Positions 58,201-64,000 of a stretch of 64,000 nucleotides of DNA are shown one piece after another (the first letter of the stretch is position 1; every line of letters begins with the position of its first letter). The notes under the pieces are model-generated. The model was not told the DNA's origin and did no database searches. It saw only the letters and a program-made list of their open reading frames with translations. Position numbers and translations under genes: made by a program. The DNA is from Rebecca billardiae RCC1528. Its lineage: Eukaryota; Haptophyta. The stretch lies in assembly GCA_965240325.2 (NCBI GenBank), contig OZ251233.1, positions 2,170,001 to 2,234,000 on the forward strand, given 5' to 3'.

Positions 58201-58380
58201 CTGCAGCCGTGTGACCTGCTGGTGTGCCCAACTCCAGCCCACGCGCGCTGGGGCTGACGCGCTGGGTCGAAACCGGCATGCACGGGCCGTGGGGGCCGCC
58301 TGGATCAGCCCAGGGGGGCAGGGTGAGCAGTGGCGTGCAGCTCAGTCAGAATGTGACGTTTAATTGTTGAGACCCCTGTA
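55201..58380. mobile_element. 3.2 kb TIR element carrying a gene (Pack-TIR-like candidate)
   Basis: A perfect 20 bp inverted repeat, TACAGGGGTCTCAACAATTA at 55201-55220 and its complement at 58361-58380. GAGAGAGAGATC lies directly outside both ends (55189-55200 and 58381-58392), a likely 8-12 bp target duplication partly inside GA repeats. Both ends (about 55220-55540 and 57890-58340) are strikingly CpG-poor and TG/CA/CAGC-rich, unlike anything else in the window. The centre (56040-57850) has normal CpG-rich host composition and encodes a 500 aa protein. A TAGGGGGTCCAT motif occurs inside both ends (near 55507 and, inverted, near 57883). No known transposase is recognised. Confidence 0.7.
56141..57643 (-). 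CDS. unknown protein inside the TIR element
   Basis: Up to 500 aa; the start may be later (Met before DMCDPPEVPAS). The middle (about residues 165-300) looks like a genuine helical domain: IHVMHTFGCRFVAGTHPRYA, VLNFVLLDLLRTLVDLMLKK, RKRKQLVRVFTAAYAQ, RLEMIGNWLMTVHRWSKGK. It is followed by VERILSRKLG and a Glu/Arg/Ala coiled coil (residues about 350-430). I do not recognise the family: no DDE/D triad is evident, nor any recombinase signature I can name. It is either the element's own factor or a captured host gene. The last 60 residues are Arg-rich and may be past a missed intron. Confidence 0.5.
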   Translation of the reverse strand: MRTGLSLGVVVQPKLVLHNLHLRAQRVLLATKERVLAARAGDLRGDEHDLRGGVDIDNDSTQPSRSPDTALSCSDSPPTPRPQGALDADQLAGRRAGHDEVQGVADDDVRVSMDMCDPPEVPASTAEGLTSSADGHDGVQQSRLELPPDINVRVEQVEETAAAARAIHVMHTFGCRFVAGTHPRYASVLNFVLLDLLRTLVDLMLKKNLRKRKQLVRVFTAAYAQTAGDGGMRKPKKVAHACADVHGISARHDSPRLEMIGNWLMTVHRWSKGKRQDVERILSRKLGASAAERLAELDTDDQLLGAAHVSCPFRDLDSHPDADAPRISASGRVTVPLHEQRVTPAEHAIISEQQVELDSSRKATARAVADAARASLRADEAERSACCGTDRAAAERAAMAADGAELKRERRAAELRGERVAKRAQSVAVVVNRWQPRVGRGTTNGDDAGDTEYGLGSRRTDRGKLGGGNRLPVCARKPRRRSRRALLRVLGWWHAQRWSC

Positions 58381-58480
58381 GAGAGAGAGATCTAGTTAGA
58401 GAGCAAGTAGAGAGAGAGAGAGAGAGAGAGAGATCTACAGTAGAGAGAGAGACGAGAGATCGAGAGAGAGAGAGAGAGAG
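58381..58480. repeat. (GA)n microsatellite
   Basis: Interrupted GA/GAGATC repeats flanking the right end of the TIR element; a shorter GA run also precedes its left end. Confidence 0.9.
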
Positions 58481-58687
58481 TCTTCAGTACGGCAATATTG
58501 AAACAGCATTATTATTTGCCGATTACTATCATCAGCATTTAGTTCGTTGACGATATATTATTCTGCTGTTGATGATATTATCACATTAGCAGTGTCATTA
58601 CATACTACTGCTTGCACCGCCGCGCGGTCGCTGGTAGTGTGCGCGGCTAGCGCGCTGCCACCTGTCTGAGTGTGAGTGTCTTTCGAC

Positions 58688-60550
58688 TTACCCAGCACGC
58701 GTGAGCGTCGCTGCTGCAGCCTCGTCATCAGAACGCCACCCATTGGAGGGCGGCAGCAAGGGCCCAAGTGTGGCGCTCCACCGCAGGCCACTTGGCGTGG
58801 CACCGCTGTCGCCCGCCACTGGACTCTTCGCATTCGACGGCGGCACAAGCACGGGAGGTAGTACGCGAGCGACCGCCTCCATTTCGGCGTACGCAAGCTC
58901 GCGCGCGGGGACTCGATCCATGTTGCACGTCGCTTTGGACAGAGTGAAGGAGGGCGGCGCATGCATGCCCGGCCCGCGGCGGAGTGAGGGGGTGGGGACG
59001 GCCTGCCGCGGCGTTGGCGGTGGCGCGGCGAAGTCCCACTCGTACTCGACGGCGCTGCGCACGCCATCGAGCACGGCACTGATGACACGCCACTCCGATG
59101 CTGGCGACTGGCCGAGCACGCGCATAATATGTGCAGACCCAGCACGCGCGATGGCGCCAGCGTGCTCGACGTGCGCCTCGCACCACGCGAGTCGCAGGCC
59201 GAGGTCAGAGAAGTCCGGTGCGACTGGCACGTAGTGCACCCACGGCTGCAGCGAGCCCTCGAGGGCCCACGACTCCTTGGTCGGCGGCGGCATGAGCACG
59301 ACACTCTCAGTGTACAGGGCCCACTTGAGCGCAGTCGCCACGTCGTTGCCCTCGACGATGGGCAGATAGCGGCACTGGACAAGCTCCTGGAGATAGATTC
59401 GCCGCCTGAGATACTTGGCGTGCAGCCCCGGGAATCGCTTGGCGCCCTGGGTGAGCTGGTTATAAGCAACGTCGACGCGTACGCCGCCCGTCGCCGCAGT
59501 GCTTGCATTGTGCCAGCCCTCGACGAGAGAGCGCCGGGGCGCAAATTGCGCGCGTGGCACTCGCCCGAATCCTTCTGGCGGCCCGCTCGTGACGCCACGC
59601 CAGACAGCGCAGCGATTTCGCTGCTCGAAGGGCCGCCGGGCTCTGCTTTCCAGCGCAGCGATCGCCGCCAGCGGGGGCTGGTGGCGGAACGTCTCGAGGG
59701 GGAGCAGCGCAACGCGGCCGGGCTGCGAGAGCGAGCGCGCCTTGCCGATACATGGCACAGCCTCCGCTTCAGTAGAGTCGCCGATCTTCCAGGCCCAGAC
59801 TCGTGGCGGCGACGAACGTGCTGTGATGTTGCCATTGCCGCGTGCGCGCTCGTACCGGTTGAGCATGCACCGCATCTCAGCGCAGTACTGTCGCCACGAG
59901 CCGTCGTGGGTGCACGCCTCGCACTCAGCCACGCTGGCGCTCGTGTGGAAGAGAACGACGTCAGCAACTGCGAGGACGGCACCGGATGGCACTGGCGTGC
60001 CGGGCGCCGGGCGCGTGCCCGCCCGCACGCGGCCGTATGCAGCGTCCGCCAATTCGCCGAGGTACCGGCGCACGCGCCATGACTCGAGCGCGCTGAGCTG
60101 CTGCGCGTCGCCGATAGAGGCGCCTGCCTTCGCGCGTGGCAGCTCAAGCGCGCCGCCGAGGCACGTGGGCCAGACTTGCGTCGAGGGCAGCGATCGCGCC
60201 GGCTGCAGAGGGCACTGCTTGGTGCGCAGCATCGACGTCCGCTTATCGAACTGGATCCAGTCCATCGCAGTGCTGCCAAGTATCGCCTTGCGCATGGGCT
60301 CGGGCCACGCCTGCCACGCTCTCACCGTGCGCCCGCATGAGCGACCGAGAGCTGTGGGCCAACGCGATGGCCAGAGACGGACGCACGCGCTGCCTGCGGA
60401 CGCATCCACCAGCTTGAACGCGCGTTTAATCTCGCGCAGGTCATACCTGCAGTCCCTCCCCAGCGCGTTGCCAAGAGCGAGCAGCAACACGACTGTCGGG
60501 GTACCCGCGGCCACCATCTTGCGCGGGAGTTTGGTGAGTCCACGTGCCAA
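58688..60550 (-). CDS. GT90 (CAP10 / POGLUT-like) glycosyltransferase
   Basis: 620 aa, single exon. The N-terminal hydrophobic segment (MVAAGTPTVVLLLALGNALG from Met12) is a signal peptide or anchor for the secretory pathway. The CAP10 catalytic region is clear: NRCAVWRGVTSGPPEGFGR (about residue 315), SLVEGWHN, VDVAYNQL, KYLRRRIYLQELVQCRYLPIVEGNDVATALKWALYTESVVLMPPPTKESWALEGSLQPWVHYVPVAPDFSDL (about 385-455, a near-textbook GT90 core), and LAWCEAHVEHAGAIARAGSAH. GT90 enzymes transfer xylose, glucose or mannose residues in the ER/Golgi or to capsular glycans. The C-terminal 120 residues are unrelated and disordered. Head-to-head with a GT47 gene. Confidence 0.9.
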   Translation of the reverse strand: MARGLTKLPRKMVAAGTPTVVLLLALGNALGRDCRYDLREIKRAFKLVDASAGSACVRLWPSRWPTALGRSCGRTVRAWQAWPEPMRKAILGSTAMDWIQFDKRTSMLRTKQCPLQPARSLPSTQVWPTCLGGALELPRAKAGASIGDAQQLSALESWRVRRYLGELADAAYGRVRAGTRPAPGTPVPSGAVLAVADVVLFHTSASVAECEACTHDGSWRQYCAEMRCMLNRYERARGNGNITARSSPPRVWAWKIGDSTEAEAVPCIGKARSLSQPGRVALLPLETFRHQPPLAAIAALESRARRPFEQRNRCAVWRGVTSGPPEGFGRVPRAQFAPRRSLVEGWHNASTAATGGVRVDVAYNQLTQGAKRFPGLHAKYLRRRIYLQELVQCRYLPIVEGNDVATALKWALYTESVVLMPPPTKESWALEGSLQPWVHYVPVAPDFSDLGLRLAWCEAHVEHAGAIARAGSAHIMRVLGQSPASEWRVISAVLDGVRSAVEYEWDFAAPPPTPRQAVPTPSLRRGPGMHAPPSFTLSKATCNMDRVPARELAYAEMEAVARVLPPVLVPPSNAKSPVAGDSGATPSGLRWSATLGPLLPPSNGWRSDDEAAAATLTRAG

Positions 60551-60767
60551 ACTAAGAACGCGTCACGAATTGTGACGAATTACGCGGCACTGGTCATTAC
60601 TTTACCAGTCATCAATCGTTAGATCAGAGAGTCGGTCCGCGCCGGATGCAAGTTCGCGAACGGGCCGTTTGCGAACCGCCACAATCAATATCCCATCATA
60701 GGCCATGGGTAAAGTGTATTGCAACACGGGCAGGCGTCTGCAGAGCCGGCAGTAGTAGGCCCAATGT
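60551..60767. promoter_or_regulatory. shared spacer of the GT90/GT47 pair with palindromes
   Basis: 217 bp between divergent starts. It contains GTCACGAATTGTGAC (60562-60576, perfect 5 bp arms) and two related palindromic boxes GTTCGCGAAC (60652-60661) and GTTTGCGAAC (60667-60676), possible binding sites for a shared regulator of both glycosyltransferases. Confidence 0.5.
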
Positions 60768-62545
60768 ATGTGGGGGGTGCTGAGCCTCATTGCCGTTCAG
60801 TTCTCGCCGGGCGACGGCCGGTCCAAGGACGGCGGCTCGCTGCTCATTCCGCCGGCCGCATGGCGGCCGTTCCTCGCCGCGGTGGATCGCGATGGCATGC
60901 GGTGGGCCGTCGTCGAGCGCGGCGGAGCGGCGGATGGGGACGATGCGCTCGCCGTGGACGTTGTTGTGCACGACGGGCCGCGGCTCGGCCCGACGGCGCG
61001 CTCCGTCCTCGGGGACACGCAGAAGCGCGCGCTTGAGTGGCGTGCCGTGCACGCGCTGCCTCGTCGCCCGCCCCAATGCAAGCTCTTCGGCCAGATCGCA
61101 GGGGAGCTCGCGGTGCGCGCGCGGCCACGAGGTCGCGGCGCGCCGACGATCGCCCAGTGCACAGACACAGGGTACGGACCGGTGCGCGCGCGGCTGCTGG
61201 ACGGCGCGCCTGAGGCGGGAGGAGCCGCTGTAATTGTGCGGCTGCCCGTGAACGAGTGGGGGCGCGAGCTGCTCTCGGCGCGCAAGTGGTGCACTTTTGC
61301 CTCATGCTTCAAGGCTGACCATCCGCCATGCCAGCGTGCGCGTGCGCTGGGCGCGCCCTTGCCCATCTTCTTCACGGCGCAAGCCGACCGCTTTGTCGTC
61401 GCCGCCACATTCGCGCAGATGGCGCTGCAGCGGGCTGAGCCGAGCGTGACCGTGGTGGCTGATCCGGCCGAGGCATGCGCCTACGTGTACAGCCATCCCC
61501 ACGGGCTGGAAGCAGACGGGTTTGCGTGGGAGCACGTGCCGCCCTGGCGCACGGTTGATGGTGTGGCCGGCCGGAACCATGTGCTGATACAGCCGCAGTG
61601 CATCGCGCACTGCGACCGCATCGCGCCGCCGCGCCCGCTCGGGCCGACGGGCGACGCGGTCATCGTCTCCGCTGCGCACTACCACGGCATGTTCAACCGG
61701 GGGCATGACCTGATGATTGTGAACGGAATTTCATCGGCGGCGCGCGCGCTGCTCAACGGGCGGGGCGCGGCCTCGCGCACAGGGAATGCGACGTCTCCGG
61801 GGGCGGCGGCGGCGCGGCCGCTGCTCTACTCTTTCCGCGGCTCGGTCCTCGGCCGCACGCGTTGGTTCGACGTGCGCGTGCTTGCGTCTGAATTTGCACC
61901 GCACACACCCGATGCTGTTGTCGAGGTGTGGCCCAAGGATGGACGCAGAAGGTTCCAGTGCTTGCTGGCAAGCGCGCGCCATCGGCTCACGACCGAGCGC
62001 GAGTACATCGAGATGCTGCAGCGCTCGGCGTATGCGTTTGCTCCCGGAGGCGGAGGGCCGTACTCATTCCGCTTCCTCGAGGTGGTCGCAGCGGGCGCTG
62101 TGCCAGTCGTGCCAGCCGACCTCATCCTTCCGCACGATGAGCCCCACGCGGCGTCCGAGCGCGTGAGCCGCCTCCACCGTGCGTGGCGCCGGTGCGTCGT
62201 GCGCGTCACCAACACCGACGTGCTCGTGCTACGTGACCTGCTGCTCGCGCTCGGCCCGCCCGGTTCGGCCGAGTATGAAAAGCGGCAGCGCGCTTGCGCA
62301 AGCGCCGTGGAGATCCTCACCGAGCGCGTGCACGGCCGCGACGACAGCGGGCGAGAGGCGACGTTGGCACACCAGCTCGTCGAACGCAACATTGCCAGCC
62401 TCGTCTGGGAAGAACTGCGCGGGCGCGTGCTCACAGCGGCGGCAGCTTCGACGACTGCGACGTCCTCGTCCTTGGGAGGAAATCACAGTCGGCAGACTTT
62501 GCCGTCGTCTACTACGCCTCTGGTACGGGTCACTGGTGATGACGA

Positions 62546-62549
<4 letters not shown>
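60768..62549 (+). CDS. GT47 exostosin-family glycosyltransferase
   Basis: 593 aa, single exon, starting MWGVLSLIAVQFSPG (short hydrophobic N-terminus, weak leader). Exostosin features: ACAYVYSHPHGLEADGF and NHVLIQPQCIAHC (N-part, about residues 240-285), GMFNRGHDLMIVNG (the 'G.Dv.iP' position), LLYSFRGSVLGRTRWFDVR (about 345), then the donor-site core REYIEMLQRSAYAFAPGGGGPYSFRFLEVVAAGAVPVVPADLILP (about 420-465). The N-terminal 190 residues are not recognised. GT47 enzymes build heparan-type, pectic or hemicellulosic chains in the Golgi. The neighbouring GT90 and the distant GT47-like/sulfotransferase-like gene (2900) suggest a sulfated cell-covering polysaccharide theme (inference). Confidence 0.9.

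Positions 62550-62600
<51 letters not shown>
62550..62600. repeat. (CT)n microsatellite
   Basis: Pure CT dinucleotide run beginning right at the end of the GT47 gene. Confidence 0.97.
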
Positions 62601-62604
<4 letters not shown>

Positions 62605-62877
62605 CTGCTGCTGACCGTCATGAATCGTCGCGTCTCATGAATAAGAGAGAGAGCCTGAGCTAGCAGAGCGCGTCGGAGATGATGTAAATCATGCATATGC
62701 GTAATGAGAATCGGCATGCAGTGATGCGAAGTATAGTATAATAGTGTCTGTATAGTGTATACTATTCCGATACTATATTAATTCGAGCGCGTATTATTAT
62801 TTGCAGCAGCAGCGGTACCGGTGAGCTCAGGCGCCGCCGACGGGCTGGCAGCAGTAGGCGCTGTCATAGGGATCGAG

Positions 62878-63118
<241 letters not shown>

Positions 63119-63258
63119 GCCGGTTCGTATTCATCAGTATTATTGATAATGAACGCGCCGACTACGACTACGGTACGGCCCTTCAGACCGAGCCTCCCGA
63201 ATCACTCGACGGTCACTGTGGGCCGGTCAGGCAGGAGAGAGCCAGTGCACATGTGATC

Positions 63259-63262
<4 letters not shown>

Positions 63263-63290
<28 letters not shown>
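63263..63290. repeat. short (AT)n run
   Basis: AT dinucleotides preceding GGATCAG. Confidence 0.9.
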
Positions 63291-63807
63291 GGATCAGAAT
63301 AACGCGACGACAGGATTGCTGTCGTATAATTAAATGACGATACCGCAGCATCATATGCAATTCATGCAGGCATCCGACATCATGATCATCACTCATCAGC
63401 GCAGGAAACCATCACTCAGCGACGCCGGCCCAGACTGCTTAGCTACGCAGTACGCAGCTACGCTGCCTCTTTTATTTGTAGTGCCGAGTCACGCAATGCA
63501 GCGTGAGTCACATCGCCCCCTAGAGCTTCAGTCACAGTCACGGTACCTGCGTCGCCGTGCCGTACAGGGGCTCTATCAGTCGACGCGGCGTCGCTCACAG
63601 CGCAGGCAGGTGTTTGGCGCGGCTGCACTCTCGAGGTGGCTGGGATACGACATCCAGGTGCAGCACCCTCCCCGTGTGGTGTCAGAGCGCGCTCTCGAGC
63701 GCGTGCCTCCGAGCGCGGGGCGGCCGCTTGCTGCAATGGCCGCCTCGATGAGGTGCGGCAAGCAGAAGTGCGAGGCTGATGCCGCCGAGCCCCCACGCCT
63801 GTACACT

Positions 63808-63843
63808 TACAGTTACTCTGTTTTAACGTGCACACTTGGTTAA
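63808..63843 (-). repeat. dispersed 37 bp repeat, copy 2 (inverted)
   Basis: TGTTTTAACGTGCACACTTGG (split: TGTTTTAACGTG / CACACTTGG) is the reverse complement of the core at 19484-19520. Flanking ACAGTTACT and TTAA also match with minor differences. Confidence 0.7.
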
Positions 63844-64000
63844 GGCGTAGCAGGCGTGTTGAACTAATGACTGCTGTCTGCTGTAGCATGACTTAATTAG
63901 CATCGTCATTACTACCTACTCAGTTCGTCGGAGGCGCCAGCTCGTCTCCCGGCCAGCTGCACAGCCTTGATGAGCGAGCGAGCATCATTCTACTGTCTCT

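Noticed and set aside
63334-63889. Frames of about 140-170 codons at the right edge on both strands
   Set aside because: They overlap each other, have no motif, and one terminates inside the dispersed repeat.

Overview
The window looks like nuclear DNA of a GC-rich, compact unicellular alga. A haptophyte is my best guess, possibly Pavlovophyceae, but this is inferred from style and not proven. The grounds are: mostly single-exon genes with very high third-position GC; a few short introns (118 to 243 bp, GTGCGY-type donors); plastid and secretory leader peptides; XK-related, GT47/GT90, PEBP, ankyrin and 'VSRPELNGR'-type proteins; a Copia retrotransposon; and abundant TA, ATT and GA microsatellites. 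No bacterial-style operons, rRNA, tRNA or CRISPR were found.

Layout, left to right. 1-5.5 kb: a 5'-truncated Ala-rich coiled-coil gene with one intron, then a secreted protein that looks like a GT47-like/sulfotransferase-like fusion. 7.2-12 kb: the tRNA m7G methyltransferase subunit TRM82/WDR4 (minus strand), with a 3,575 bp Copia element (identical 327 bp LTRs, 5 bp TSD) inserted 41 bp upstream of its start in the same orientation. 12-15 kb: gene-poor. 15-21.4 kb: 5-oxoprolinase head-to-head with an XK-related membrane protein. 22.1-22.9 kb: an SNase-like plus Excalibur protein. 23.3-24.5 kb: a TIR element and an ATT microsatellite. 24.8-26.4 kb: a degenerate histidine-kinase/receiver protein. 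27-28.6 kb: tandem duplications. 29-33.1 kb: a large ARM/IQ-motif protein. 34.3-36.9 kb: an ankyrin protein divergent from a zinc-ribbon/LRR-like protein. 37.2-37.7 kb: a small TIR element. 38.4-41.1 kb: a secreted Pro-rich protein and a PEBP protein, once a head-to-head pair and now separated by a 1,077 bp foldback transposon with perfect 399 bp arms. 41.4-43.2 kb: a second XK-related protein. 45.7-49.8 kb: a four-exon type I membrane protein divergent from RBM34/NOP12. 51.5-53.6 kb: a PDZ-IQ protein divergent from a plastid-lumen TPR protein. 54.2-55.1 kb: a patatin-like phospholipase. 55.2-58.4 kb: a 3,180 bp TIR element whose CpG-poor ends enclose a CpG-rich 500-codon gene. 58.7-62.5 kb: a divergent GT90/GT47 pair. 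62.5-64 kb: CT/GA repeats.

Two themes stand out. Genes are repeatedly arranged as head-to-head pairs with about 150-350 bp shared spacers, so mobile elements landing in those spacers (the Copia LTR, the foldback element) sit directly in promoters. Extracellular glycan and secretory functions recur (GT47-like/sulfotransferase-like, GT90, GT47, secreted Pro-rich, kringle/FN2-like). The best candidates for something undescribed are the 3.2 kb gene-carrying TIR element and the perfect foldback element.
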